Origin: Marasmius tenuissimus | Taxonomy: Eukaryota > Basidiomycota > Agaricomycetes > Agaricales > Marasmiaceae | Length of the DNA stretch: 64,000 nucleotides | Assembly (NCBI GenBank): GCA_029532415.1 | Contig: JAQOTA010000062.1 | Coordinates: 1,054,001 to 1,118,000, forward strand | Direction of reading: 5' to 3' | Shown: piece after piece, positions 32,091 through 43,887 of the stretch | Layout: the number at the start of each line of letters is the position of its first letter | Numbering within the stretch: the first letter of the stretch is position 1 | Made by a program: the position numbers and the translations under genes | Notes under the pieces: model-generated | Told to the model about the DNA's origin: nothing | The model's database searches: none | What the model saw: only the letters and a program-made list of their open reading frames with translations

Positions 32091-35000
32091 GTGTCCCGTA
32101 TGAAATTTGCGCAATTTATTGGTGATCACTTTGCCACATGTGCCAATTGTAAGGGAAAGAAGGCGACTGGAAACTCGCAAGAGTGGATCGTCGATTCAGG
32201 TGCTTCATCGCACTTTACTTATGATCTCGAAGATTTTGCCGAGTACGAACCTATGAACAATGGACCGCAGCTAAACACTGCACAGAAGGACAACCCTATC
32301 CAAATCAAGGGGAAAGGGACTGTGTTCATTTCTCATTCTGTTGAAGGATCTGACGGTCGTATGGAGGAACGCATTACGCGACTCTATCCTGTCTATTATG
32401 TTCCGCTTCTGTCAATTCGACTTCTCTCCCTTGGAGAATTCTTGCAAGGTGGTCTGCAAGTACGCGGATCGTCTAGCAAATTGGCTTTTTATCAAAAGGG
32501 TCGACGCCAGTCATTGGTATCTTACCCGCTCATGCCTGGTCAAACCATTTATTGGGTTAGCTCGCAGAAAGCCTCTGCTCGTAGCTTGATGGCCAAGTCA
32601 ACGATGGATAAAGTTGACTACAAGGTTCTACACAGACGTTTCGGACATTGTTCAGACAAGGCTCTGGATAAAGCTCGGAAGCATACAAAGAACTTCCCGG
32701 AATTTGACCGAAAACCGAAGAAAACCCGGTTATGCCGAGGATGTGCAGAAGGAAAGATGCACTCCAGATCGTTCCCCGATTCCACTACCCATACCTCGAA
32801 ACCCTTCGAGAAAATCCACTCCGACCTCAAACAATTCCCCACTGAGTCGTACCACAAATACAAATGGTATATGTTGTTTGTTGACGACTGTACTTCACAT
32901 GGCTGGACAATGCTCATGCGACGCAAATCTGACTCTGTCAAGATGCTCCGTGACTTTATTGCTATGGTAAAGGTACAATTTGGTGTTGATATTAAGGAAT
33001 GGATGTCCGATGGAGGGGGAGAGTACAAATCGGATGCCTTCGATGATGTACTAAAGGAGCACGGTATCAAAATTCTGACCAGCATTCCATATACGCCGGA
33101 ACAGAATGGTCGTGCAGAACGGTTCAATCGGACAATTGTCGAGAAAGCTCAAGCTCTTCGCTTTGATGCTTGCCTTCCACCTTCTTGGTGGGAATTCTGT
33201 GTGTTGCACGCTGTTGCACTTCACAATCAGACGCCGTCCCAGCGTTTACGTTGGTTGACCCTGCATGAGAAGTTGCATGGCAGTGCACCGGATGTTTCGG
33301 ATCTTCGAGTCTTCGGATGTGCAGCGTATGCGTTTATTCCGGAAAAGCGTCGAGTGAACAAGTTATCTCCGCGTTCGGAACTGATGACCTTCATTGGTTT
33401 TCAGGAAGGCATGAAAGGATATGTCTTTATGAAGATGTCCAATAATGCTATCTTCAAAAGCGCTACTGCTCTGTTCGATGAAAATTTGTTCCCGAAGTGT
33501 TCTGATAAGAAACCGCGTGGCTTTACCCCGGTGGGTGAAATCCCTGAAATACCGCCGGTATTGGGTGAAAATCCCAACTTCTCTTCGGATAGTGATGATG
33601 ATTCGTCTGATGACGATCTATATCCTCCCAAGAATCTTCCAAAGCGATCGGAATCTCCTCATGACGATGATGGAGATGGTACTGTACCTCAGGGTGAACG
33701 TCAACACTCTGATCCTGATCCTCCGTTCCAGCCTCCCAGGCCACCTACACCAGTAGGTGGTAAAGAGCAGGCTCCGCCGCCAAGGCGTTCAGGCAGGAAA
33801 CGGACGGGTACTAAGCAACCTGATAACGTATTTGGTGAACAACAAGACCCAAATAATCCCTCGCGCATTGTGCGTGATATGGAGAAAAATTCTACATGGA
33901 GAGATGCCACGGGTGATAGAGAACCCATGGATCCACCTACTACTCGTAGGAGAGGCAGACCTAGAAAGGTTCCTGGGACTAATCGTGCCAGTCTGTCTAC
34001 CATGTGTAACTCCAGGGGGAGTCAGCCCGATAGCTTAGTGCAACAATTATCCCAGGAAGGGGGAGTAGGTTTCGTGATTTATCTGTTAAATCGGGCAGTT
34101 CCCGTTCACGATGACCTCACCGATATGTCTAACATTCGAGAGTGGACTCTCCGTGACATACTGAAGCTGCCAGTTGAGCAGCAGAGAGAATGGAAGGCCG
34201 CTTGCCGCGATGAACTAGAGGCTCTTCGCAAGCGCAAGGTCTTCGAATTGGTTGACCTACCTAAAGGTCGCAAGGCTGTCAAAAACAGATGGGTGTTTGA
34301 CGTTAAGTCAGACGGTCGAAAGAAAGCTCGACTTGTTGCCAAGGGTTTCTCTCAGGTTGAAGGTGTTGACTTTGATGAGATCTTCTCACCAGTTGTACGG
34401 TTTGAAACTGTACGGATGATGCTTGCACTTGCAGCTCTCAAAAACTGGCACATTCAGGCATTGGATGTGAAGAACACCTTTCTTTATGGTGAACTTAAAG
34501 AAGAGATCTATATGGATCAACCTGAAGGTTTCAAGGTTAAGGGTCAGGAAGGCAAAGTCTATCGCCTTCGCCGTGCATTATATGGACTGAAGCAAGCCGC
34601 TCTTGAGTGGTGGCGTGCTCTCAGCTCGTCCATGGAAGTAATGGGCTTCAAACGCTTAACTTCCGATGCAGGTCTCTTCATCTGCAAAGATCGTGAGACT
34701 GGTGAAGAATGTATCGCTTTGATCTATGTCGACGATGCATTATTCCTTGGACCCAACAAAGCCTTTGTTGAAAAGAAGAAAGCCGAGTTTATGGCTCGTT
34801 GGGAATGCCGTGATCCTGGTGAAGTTAAAGAGTTCTTGCGCATGCGTATTCGTCGCAGAGGCCGTAAAATCCTTCTTGACCAGACCGACTACTTGAAGAA
34901 GGTCTTGAAGCGATTTGGCATGCAGAATGCAAAAGCAGCAGATACTCCTCTTCCTGCCGGCTATATTCCACAACCTAACGAAGGTCCTGTTGATCCCGAA

Positions 35001-35681
35001 CGTCGCGCTCGATATCAATCAGTGATTGGATCGCTTCTGTATATTATGCTTGGCACTCGTCCAGATATTGCCTACGCTGTTACAAAGCTTTCTCAATTCT
35101 CTGCTAATCCATCGGAGGATCACCTGAAGAAGGCACTTTATATTTGCCGCTATCTTGCAGGAACTCCAGACTATGCACTGGTCTATGATGGAGCCTCTGA
35201 CGGAGGTTTACTAGCATTCACTGATTCTGATTGGGCTGCTGATCCTATCAAGCGTCGGTCGATCACGGGCTATTTCTTCAAATTGGCAGGTGGCATCTTC
35301 TGTTGGCAATCACGCGCCCAGAAGACTGTTGCGCTTTCATCCACTGAAGCTGAATACATGGCGCTATCCGACTGTAGTCGTCAAGCTGTGTGGATTCGAC
35401 AGTTACTCTCTGAACTTGGGATTGATATGACTCCCGTTCCCATATGTGGAGATAATCAAGGCTCGATTTTTATCGCCTCTAACCCAGTTCAAGAACGTCG
35501 CACCAAACACATTGATATTCGCTATCATTACATTCGCGAATGTGTTTCAGACCGCAAGGTCGATCTTTTCTTTATTGATGGTGCCTACAATCCTGCGGAC
35601 ATGTTTACCAAAAATTTGGGTCATGTCAAGTTCTCCTCTTTTAGAGAACATCTTGGACTTGAATTTTATTCGTCCGAATAG
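32091..35681 (+). CDS. element D: Pol (protease, integrase, RT, RNase H)
   Basis: 1,196 codons without interruption. The coding sequence in this frame begins just after the one-base loss near 32,028, so the ATG-less true start is in Gag. Domains in order: protease WIVDSGASSHF near residue 35; the GAG-pre-integrase HHCC module HRRFGH..CRGCAEGK near 180-225; the integrase core with Asp in HSDLKQFP, Asp in WMSDGGGEYKS and Glu in NGRAERFNRT; RT near 720-960 with VAKGFSQVEGVDFDEIF, ALDVKNTFLYGELKEEIYM and YVDDALF near 878; RNase H with STEAEYMALSDC and DNQGSIFIASNPVQE. All catalytic residues are present. Confidence 0.92.
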   Translation: MSRMKFAQFIGDHFATCANCKGKKATGNSQEWIVDSGASSHFTYDLEDFAEYEPMNNGPQLNTAQKDNPIQIKGKGTVFISHSVEGSDGRMEERITRLYPVYYVPLLSIRLLSLGEFLQGGLQVRGSSSKLAFYQKGRRQSLVSYPLMPGQTIYWVSSQKASARSLMAKSTMDKVDYKVLHRRFGHCSDKALDKARKHTKNFPEFDRKPKKTRLCRGCAEGKMHSRSFPDSTTHTSKPFEKIHSDLKQFPTESYHKYKWYMLFVDDCTSHGWTMLMRRKSDSVKMLRDFIAMVKVQFGVDIKEWMSDGGGEYKSDAFDDVLKEHGIKILTSIPYTPEQNGRAERFNRTIVEKAQALRFDACLPPSWWEFCVLHAVALHNQTPSQRLRWLTLHEKLHGSAPDVSDLRVFGCAAYAFIPEKRRVNKLSPRSELMTFIGFQEGMKGYVFMKMSNNAIFKSATALFDENLFPKCSDKKPRGFTPVGEIPEIPPVLGENPNFSSDSDDDSSDDDLYPPKNLPKRSESPHDDDGDGTVPQGERQHSDPDPPFQPPRPPTPVGGKEQAPPPRRSGRKRTGTKQPDNVFGEQQDPNNPSRIVRDMEKNSTWRDATGDREPMDPPTTRRRGRPRKVPGTNRASLSTMCNSRGSQPDSLVQQLSQEGGVGFVIYLLNRAVPVHDDLTDMSNIREWTLRDILKLPVEQQREWKAACRDELEALRKRKVFELVDLPKGRKAVKNRWVFDVKSDGRKKARLVAKGFSQVEGVDFDEIFSPVVRFETVRMMLALAALKNWHIQALDVKNTFLYGELKEEIYMDQPEGFKVKGQEGKVYRLRRALYGLKQAALEWWRALSSSMEVMGFKRLTSDAGLFICKDRETGEECIALIYVDDALFLGPNKAFVEKKKAEFMARWECRDPGEVKEFLRMRIRRRGRKILLDQTDYLKKVLKRFGMQNAKAADTPLPAGYIPQPNEGPVDPERRARYQSVIGSLLYIMLGTRPDIAYAVTKLSQFSANPSEDHLKKALYICRYLAGTPDYALVYDGASDGGLLAFTDSDWAADPIKRRSITGYFFKLAGGIFCWQSRAQKTVALSSTEAEYMALSDCSRQAVWIRQLLSELGIDMTPVPICGDNQGSIFIASNPVQERRTKHIDIRYHYIRECVSDRKVDLFFIDGAYNPADMFTKNLGHVKFSSFREHLGLEFYSSE

Positions 35682-35722
35682 ATGCTTCGTGCTCTACTTG
35701 TGCCGCACTTAGCGAGGGGGAG

Positions 35723-35980
35723 TGTTGAATCCGGACTACCGGATATATGGACCGTTGTATCGGGCCGCATATATGCTTCAATCGCTTCACTATGATCTAT
35801 GCTATTCCTAGTCACTCCTGTTATAGAAGATACAGCCACCTTTGTATAGTATATAAGTAGCTCTGTATCTACATGCAATACCAGTACTTTTACTACTCTT
35901 GTTGCTGCCTCTAAGCCTATCTCCAGGTGAGCTAGTCTGTCCCATGCTGCCACTGCGTGGGCAGGACCTCTGCCTCAACA
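35723..35980 (+). repeat. 3' LTR of copia element D
   Basis: 258 bp, preceded by the polypurine tract AGCGAGGGGGAG. It differs from the 5' LTR at about two sites, both transitions. Confidence 0.95.
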
Positions 35981-35985
35981 CATTC

Positions 35986-38900
35986 TACTCGACTCCTTCC
36001 CCCAGTCCTGGGACGATAATACGATCAACGTTCCAGGAACGTCCAGCGACGACGCTATCGATCACCTCGAAGCTATATGGGTCAAGCGTGAAGACCGCCG
36101 ACAGGAGCGCCAATCTGAACAGGCGAAGGTGACGAAAGTGTTGGCTGCAATGAGGATGCAGAACCAGAACCAGAACCGTCCTGCTGTCATATGCTCAAAC
36201 TGCAACAAGCGATTCCACACAAAGGAGAACTGCTGGGCAAAGGGAGGCGGAAAGGAAGGTCAAGCCCCAGAGGGGTGGCAGTTTCCTAAAGGAAAGGAAC
36301 CAAGTCCATCAGCGAGTGCAAATGCGACCGACTCTAGTCAACCACCTACCCAGAACTCAACCATCTCATCTCCTGCCGAAACGTATGCTCTCAATGCGAC
36401 GACCGGTGTGCCTACTCTCCCTACACCAATTGTCCCGCCATCTGATGCTTATGACCCTAGACATGAATTGGTACACCCTGCCGTTCTAGAAGAGTTGCAT
36501 AACGAGCATCAGAAGGAGGGACTAGATGGTAGAAACGAGATAGACGTACCCAGTGTCTTCCCTGTACCCAAAAGCGAATGCAACCTTTGCATAACCCAGA
36601 AATCACCCAGACGGTCAAACCGTACTCGAACGTTAATGGATTCGGGAGCATCCGACCACTGTTGGAGAGATAGGGAAGTGTTCAGCACGTATCAAGCAGT
36701 GGAAGGGAAGGGACAAACGGCGCAATCGGGCGAGATAGGCCAATTCCCAATTCCAGGCATTGGCGAGATACCACTTTGGTCCACAGACGGCTCTCATCAG
36801 ATCCGGCTCACGAATGTACGACACATGCCTACCTTCGACAACAATCTATTGTCGATACCGACGATGGATTTGGAAGGGTACTATGGGGAATGGGGAAACG
36901 GCAGAATCACCGTTCGGTCACCATCGAGTGGCAACGTCATAATGTCAGCCACTCTGAATGGGAAGATGTATGAACTCAACGTACCAGACGACCATGGAAC
37001 CGTTGCAGGGTACTCTCGATCTCTGGACCGACCCATGGGGATCATGACTTGGCACAGACGATTTGCTCACAACAGGACTCGCCAAATACTGAGGTTGTCA
37101 AACCGTGGACTAGTGGATGGTTTGAGCATTACGTCGAAGGAGAGTGTCGGAATGTGCTAAGATTGCCTGTACGGGAAAGCAACGAGGCGACCCTTTGACG
37201 AGAAAGTTACGCATGAAACAGACATCTTGGAACGAGTCCACGTCGACCTCTGGGGACCAGCATGTACACAGAGTTTGGGACGAAAAATTTACCTGATGTT
37301 GTGTACTGATGGTCGATCATCATACCGGGTGCCATACTTCTTGGGGAATAAAGAGAAGGAGACGACAATGGAGGCGTTTTCCGAGTACCACACAATGGCC
37401 GAACGTCAGACAGGAAAGAGGTTGAAAGTGTTGCGTATAGACAGGGGAGGCGAGCTGGATAATGGACTGATGGAGAAGTACTGTGCGAATCACGGGATAG
37501 TCATCGAACGAATAATGCCGTATTCGTCTGCGTTGAATGGAATGGCTGAGAGAGCGAACCGAACAGTTATAGAGGGAGCACGTACCATGTTGGAGGATGC
37601 GGGGTTCCCTTGAAACTTGTGGGCAGAGATGGTGGCAACTTTCTGCTATGTCGATAACTTCGTGCCTTCGGAACGGTTCCCTGATGATATCCCAGCTCAA
37701 CTTTGGACGGGGAGGTGACAGGACGTGTCTCATCTCCGACCAGTGGGTTGCGACACTTGGGCCAAGCTTCCTGAACGCCACAGAGACGGTAAATTGGCGA
37801 GACAGGCGGTGAAAGGAAAAATGTTGGGGTACTCGGGGCGGCGAGGTTGGAGGCTATGGATTCCTGAAACAAGGACCATCATGGAATCGAGAGACGTTCG
37901 GTTTGAGGAAGGCTTACCACATCGGACTCTCCCTATCCACACTACTCCCGCTGGGGGTGATAATGACCAAGCTGCCAATTCGGATCCCGATCGAAAGTCG
38001 CTCAACCACCACTGGACGTACATACTCAGTCAGGACCCATGACCCATGACCGAGGACCCGATCAACAGCCGACATCTGCTGACAGTCTTGAACAGCATCC
38101 ACCAACCCCTCGTGTCGATCAAACCCCTCCAGAGATTGCTGAAACTCCAAACGTCACACTGACACCACAACCCGTTTGGCGATTGAAACAACAGCACCAA
38201 CCGTCTTGAAAGCTCCTAGAAATGCGAGAGTCAGACCAACGAGAGGAGGAGGCACAGAAGGACAAACTGGATTGGGCAACAGGAACCACCAGACTGGCCA
38301 GTGACCCCGACCGAGCACACGCACTCATAATTCCTTCACCATGGGCGTTTGCTACCAAAGATAGCGACCATTGGATCCCTCGGCACTATTCAGACGCAAT
38401 GAAGAGTCCGCATCTCTGGGTACCGCCGATGAAAACGGAGTACGACACGCTAGTTGAGAAGGATTGTTGGGAGTTGGTGGAATTGCCACCAGGGGCAAAG
38501 GTTGTTGGGGGATGTTGGTGTTCGCAATAAAGTGGAACGCGAAGGGTGAAGTTGTCAAGAGGAAAGCCCACTGGGTAGCACAAGGCTACACCCAGATCTT
38601 CGGCGTTGACTACGATAAAACATATGGGGCAGTGGTTCGGATGGAATCCGTCCGAATGACGATTGCCCTCGTTGTTACCCTCGGCCTCCATACATTTCAG
38701 CTCGACTTTAAAGGTGCCTATCTTAACAGCCCTATCGAACACGAGGTGTACATGAAGCAGCCTGACGGGTTTGCGGTACCGGGAAAGGAGCACCTTGTCT
38801 GCAGGTTGAAGAAGACTCTGTATGGGACGAAGCAAGGCACTCACAACTGGTACAAAACTCTATCGAAAACTTACAATGAGCTTGGGTACTACCAGTCTAG

Positions 38901-39930
38901 GGCAGACCATTGTGTTCGTGTCCGCCACACAGGATCCGAATACACAATAACGAACACGTATACCGACGACGTCTTTGGAGGTTCCACAACGAGCGCTGGA
39001 GGGTTGAATGCGAAGAGAGAGCTAGGAGAGAAGTGGGAGACAAGTGAGGTGGAGGGTAGTATCCTCCTTGGGGTCGCCGTCGAGAGGAACGATGACAATG
39101 GCAGCATTTCATTGTCACAGCGAGCCTATTTCGAGCGTATGCTACGACACTTCGACCTCTGGGATGAGCACCCTCAAGTTACACCACTACCGTCCAACAT
39201 TGCGCTAGTCAAGTCAACCAACCCTCTTTTGGAAGACGATCGCAAGTTTATGTCGAGTAGACCGTTTCGGGAGCTCCTCGGGTCAATCCAGTGGGGACAA
39301 ATTTGTACACGACCTGACCTGTCGTTCGCTGTCAACCTACTTTCCAGGTTCCAGAATAATCCGGGGCCGGCTCACTGGGATGCCCTTGTCCACGTCACGT
39401 TATACATTCGGGGAACCCTCAATTTTCGACTAACGTACCGACGAGGGGGGGAACTGAAGCCCATCGCGTACATTGATGCAGACTGGGGAGGTTGCAGGGT
39501 GACCCAAAGGTCGACTTCAGGTCATGTGTTCTTCATGGCTGGAGCTCCTGTCGCATGGGGCTCGAAGAGACAGGCGTCAGTCGCCCTCTCAACAGTCGAA
39601 GCCGAATACATTGCCCTGGCGAGAGCGAGTCAACAAGCAGTGTGGATGGCTTCATGGTTGAGTGAGGTGGGACTACCAATCGAGGGACCGATTCAGATGT
39701 ACGGTGACAACGAGGAGTCGCAGAGTCTCACCGAAAACTCGAAACACCATGGATTAGTGAAGCACATCGACATGCAACATCACCACATCCGGGAGAAGGT
39801 TTCTCGAGGAAAGGTGGAGGTAGTCAACATCGCGACTGGGGAGAATGTTGGGGATTTATTCACGAAGGCACTTGGGGGCCCTCAACATCGCAAATTTGTG
39901 TCCTGTTTGGGCCTGGACGTCGTGAAGTAG
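35986..39930 (+). pseudogene. element C: Gag knuckle, integrase, RT and RNase H, decayed
   Basis: After element D the C frame resumes with LDSFPQSW. It shows a CCHC knuckle (CSNCNKRFHTKENC), protease TLMDSGASDHCW, a pre-integrase HRRFAH module and the integrase core (HVDLWGPA, RIDRGGEL, NGMAERANRT). RT follows (AHWVAQGYTQIFGVDYDKT, YTDDVFG), then RNase H (STVEAEYIALARAS). Stops interrupt it near 37,157, 37,611, 37,716 and 38,040, and a one-base frameshift lies near 38,510 between two RT frames. The TGA codons near 37,611 and 37,716 stand where tryptophan is expected. The RT-RNase H part from about 38,530 to 39,930 is open. Confidence 0.88.
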
Positions 39931-39936
39931 GGGAGG

Positions 39937-40231
39937 TGTTGAAGTAATACTTCGACGAGTCTAGCGCCACGGACATTCGTACTTACTGATCCTGGCGTTA
40001 CACATGACTGACTGTATTCGGTGGCTTGATAGTTTCTCACGACACACTACACAAAACTTTTCTTTTCGCTCAGATGCACCTCAGTTGACCTTACTATCAA
40101 CTGAGGTGAGTCTATTGTTTCTTGATAGCTATTTCATTCACTTACTTTATATTCTAGCTAGTCCTATTCTAACAGGTACCTACGAGAATTGAGTTGACCT
40201 TACTATCAACTGAGCTAGTCCTATTCTAACA
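39937..40231 (+). repeat. 3' LTR of copia element C with a rearranged 57-bp tail
   Basis: Bases 39937-40174 are a full 238-bp LTR. They are followed by 40175-40231, which repeats two pieces of the LTR (TTGACCTTACTATCAACTGAG and CTAGTCCTATTCTAACA) behind GGTACCTACGAGAAT. The target duplication TCAAC comes only after this tail, so the duplication belongs to the element, not to the host. Confidence 0.85.
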
Positions 40232-43200
40232 TCAACCTACTGAATGACTGGAATGTTGTTGAAGCTCTTAACGAACTAAAGACACCACCCCGCTACATTC
40301 GAGGAAATGGAAGCCAAACAAACATTGATCTGGTTGTCACTACACTAGATGATCAAAGATCTTTAGACGTAAAGGCATTACTTGATAGTGGGGGTACGGG
40401 CAGTGCAATCAATGAACAATTCATTCGAGAACATGGCATTAATACCAAGAAGTATGTCAGATCAATCCCTGTATACAATGCAGACGGAACACTCAATTCC
40501 GGAGGTCCAATCTCGGAATATGTTGATCTGAGAGTCACGATAAGAAATCATGTCGAGACACTTAGCTTTGCAGTTACCAACCTTGGCAAAGCTGATATAT
40601 TTATTGGTCATGAATGGCTTAAGCAACACAACCCTAGTGTTGACTGGCAAACAGGAGAAATTCTGTTCAATAGATGCCCTGAAGAATGCCGACCCGTTGA
40701 ATCTGATGCCGAACCAGAAGATGATCCTGACGATGACGATGATCCAGAAATAGAAGCTGGAGATCAAATACTCGTAGTAGACATCCAACAGGAATTACAC
40801 ATACAAGCTCGAGAAAATGTGTCCACCAAACTGGCACATGAAGCCAAGAAGGGAAAGGAAGAGCAGACCTTTGAAGAGATTGTTCCAGAAGCATACCAGG
40901 ACTTCAGGGACATCTTTGATAAGAAGGATTTTGACCAATTACCACCAAGACGCCCCTGGGACCATGCCATTGAATTGATCCCAGGAGCAAAAGGTCAGAA
41001 CTCTGCTAAGATATACCCTCTCAGCCCGGCAGAACAACAAGAGCTTGATGTATTCCTAGAGGAGAACTTGAAAACCGGTCGAATTCGACCATCTAAGTCA
41101 CCAATGGCGTCACCCTTCTTCTTTGTCAAAAAGAAGGATGGAAAACTGAGACCTGTACAAGACTACAGAAAACTCAATGAGCAGACAATCAAAAATCGCT
41201 ATCCTCTGCCGTTGACACAGGAACTCATTGACAAACTCAAAGGCACCGTTTGGTTTTCAAAGATGGATGTTCGATGGGGTTTCAATAATATCAGGATCAA
41301 GGAGGGAGATGAATGGAAGGCAGCATTCCTCACAAACAGAGGGATGTTTGAACCGCTCGTCATGTTTTTCGGTCTGACCAATTCACCTGCAACGTTCCAG
41401 ACAATGATGAATACCATTCTCTGTGAAGAAATCAACACAGGGAAAGTCGTCGTATACATGGACAATATCCTTGTCTTCACGAAGACGTTGGAGGAACACA
41501 GGGAGATGGTCCGCCGAATCCTAGATAAGCTTTGTGCACACAAGTTGTACTTGAAACCAGAGAAATGCCAATTCGAACAACTAGAGATTGACTTCCTTGG
41601 TTTGATTGTTGGAAAGGGACAAGTCAGAATGGATCCAGTCAAGGTGAAAGCTGTCAGTGAATGGCCCACACCAAAAGACAAGAGGGATGTACAACAGTTC
41701 CTCCGATTCATCAACTTTTACCGATGTTTCATCCGAGATTTCTCACATGTGGCACATGCTTTGCACAAGCTAACTGGGAAACAGAGCTGGGAATGGACAA
41801 ATGCACAAGAAGAGGCCTTTAACGACCTGAAGATAAGAGTCACAACGGCCCCTGTGCTAGCCATGCCCAGAGACGATGGGAAATTCCACATTGAAGCAGA
41901 TTTGTCTGACTTTGCAGTAGGGGCTATACTATCACAGTACCAAGATGGCAAATGAAAACCAATTGCATTCCTTTCTCACTCGCTAAATGAAGCAGAGAGA
42001 AATTATGAAATCTACGACAAGGAAATGCTTGCCATTGTGATAGCCCTTTGCGAATGGAGACAATACCTGTTGGGTACTATGGAAGATTTTGAGATCTGGA
42101 CAGATCATAAGAACCTCGAATACTTCAGAAAACCACAGGATTTGAACCGACAACAGGCCAGATGGGTTACTATGATGCAGGACTACCACTTTACTCTGCA
42201 CCATAAACCTGGACGGCAAAATGCTAAAGCGGACTACCTGTTGAGGTGAGCAGGTCATGAGAGGGGGGTAAATGACAACAAAAACGTTGTTTTACTCAAA
42301 CCAGAACTTTTTTGCCTCATTGTCATAGCATCACTAGACGAAAGCATAATGACTCGGATCAAAGAAAACAAAGATCGAGATCAGTCTGTGATTGAATCAT
42401 TGACTAAGAAGGAAAAAGGCTGGGAAGAGAACGACGATGTTGTCACATGGAAAGACAGGGTCTATGTTCCTAAAGATGAAAAGCTTAGGGAAGATATTAT
42501 TCATCTTCATCATGACACCTCCCTAGCTGGACATCCAGGACGGTTTAAGACGCTAGAGCTGATTACCCGAAACTATTGGTGGCCTAAGATCAACTTTGAT
42601 GTCAAACGCTATATCAATAGATGTGACAGATGTCAAAAGGCCAAACCAAGAAGAGAGAAGCTTGCGGCACTGCTCCAGCCAAATGAAATTCCGGAGAAAG
42701 CATGGGAAATAGTAACGATTGACTTCATAGGCCCACTCCCGTTATCTCAGGGCCGAGATATGATCATGGTTGTTGTAGATCGTTTGACCAAGAAGGCAAT
42801 CTTCATTCCCACAAACCAACAGATTACTTCGGAAGGAACAGCACAGCTTTACATTGAACATGTGTTCAAGGAACATGGATTACCCCGGAAGGTCATCTCA
42901 GACCGAGGGCCTCAGTTTGATTCGAAATTCATGGAGAGCTTATTCCACATCCTTGGAATTGACTCAAACAAGTCAACGGCATACCACCCTCAGACAGATG
43001 GTCAGACAGAACAAGTGAACCAAGAAATTGAAAAGTACCTACGAATCTTTGTCAATTTCAGACAAGATGACTGGGTCGACTGGTTAGCTATTGCCCAGTT
43101 TTCATACAATGATAAGGTTCATTCAAGTACTGGTCAATCGCCGTTCTTCATGAACTATGGACAACACCCTTGGAAAGGAATGGAACCAAGAAGGAATGGA

Positions 43201-43887
43201 ACCAGGAGTCCACGAGCAGAGCACTTCAGTAAGACCATGGATCAGATCCAAGAAGAAGCTGCTTCATCCCTAAAACGTGCAGCGGAAACCATGAAACACT
43301 TCTATGATCGAAGCCGGTCTGAATCTAGGGAATATGAAGAAGGCAACCAAGTCTATGTTGAGGCCACAAACATATCCAGTAAATGTCCGGCCAAGAAACT
43401 TGATAACAAACGACATGGTCCTTTCAAAGTCTTGAAAAAGATTGGTCCTTCATCGTACAAACTTGAACTCCCAAATACTTAGAAGATACATCCAGTCTTC
43501 AATGAAGCTCTCCTTACTCCATACCATCCTCCCGAATTCCCCTCACAAGAGAAACCTTCTCCTCCCCCTCCTATTGAAGCAGATGGCGGGAAAGAATACG
43601 AAGTTGAAGAGATTGTAGATAGTCAACTGAACGATAAAGGAAAGATAGAATACTATGTCAGTTGGAAGGGTTATCCAGTTGAGGAAAATACTTGGGAACC
43701 CATAAGTAACTTAAAGAATGCGAAAGAAGCGATTGCAGACTTTCATAGAATAAATCCTACGGCTCCAAAGCCAAAGAACTTTCAATATTTAGTTATGTAC
43801 ACATTACTATATCCTACCTCTCAAATGACAGGAAAACGATCTTCTCATCACGAAGACGTGATCCTTAAAGGGGGGGTAATGTCATGA
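40232..43887 (+). pseudogene. element B: protease to chromodomain
   Basis: This resumes the Gag-Pol frame of B after element C and continues to the 3' LTR. Protease (LLDSGGTGSAIN), RT with YMDN, RNase H, integrase and chromodomain follow as in A. The same three stops occur: TGA at 41953-41955, TGA at 42247-42249 and TAG at 43480-43482. Outside these the frame is open. No ATG, GTG or TTG lies in frame between 40,219 and 40,818, as expected for an interrupted polyprotein. Confidence 0.9.

Larger units (their letters stand above)
29895..35980 (+). mobile_element. copia element 'D', young and nearly intact
   Basis: A copia element of 6,086 bp with 258-bp LTRs that differ at about two positions. 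Perfect duplication CATTC at 29890-29894 and 35981-35985. Gag and Pol are almost complete. Only two lesions are seen: a TGA at 30547-30549 and a one-base loss near 32,028. It is the youngest-looking complete insertion in the window and the best reference for the J and H relatives. Confidence 0.95.
28932..40231 (+). mobile_element. copia element 'C', decayed, inserted in B and carrying D
   Basis: A Ty1/copia-type element (integrase before RT) with 238-bp LTRs. The target duplication TCAAC is perfect (28927-28931 and 40232-40236). The LTRs differ at 9 of 238 positions by my alignment, all transitions. Gag is cut by element D at 29,894/35,981 (duplication CATTC). The polyprotein has at least four stops and one frameshift. 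Confidence 0.92.
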
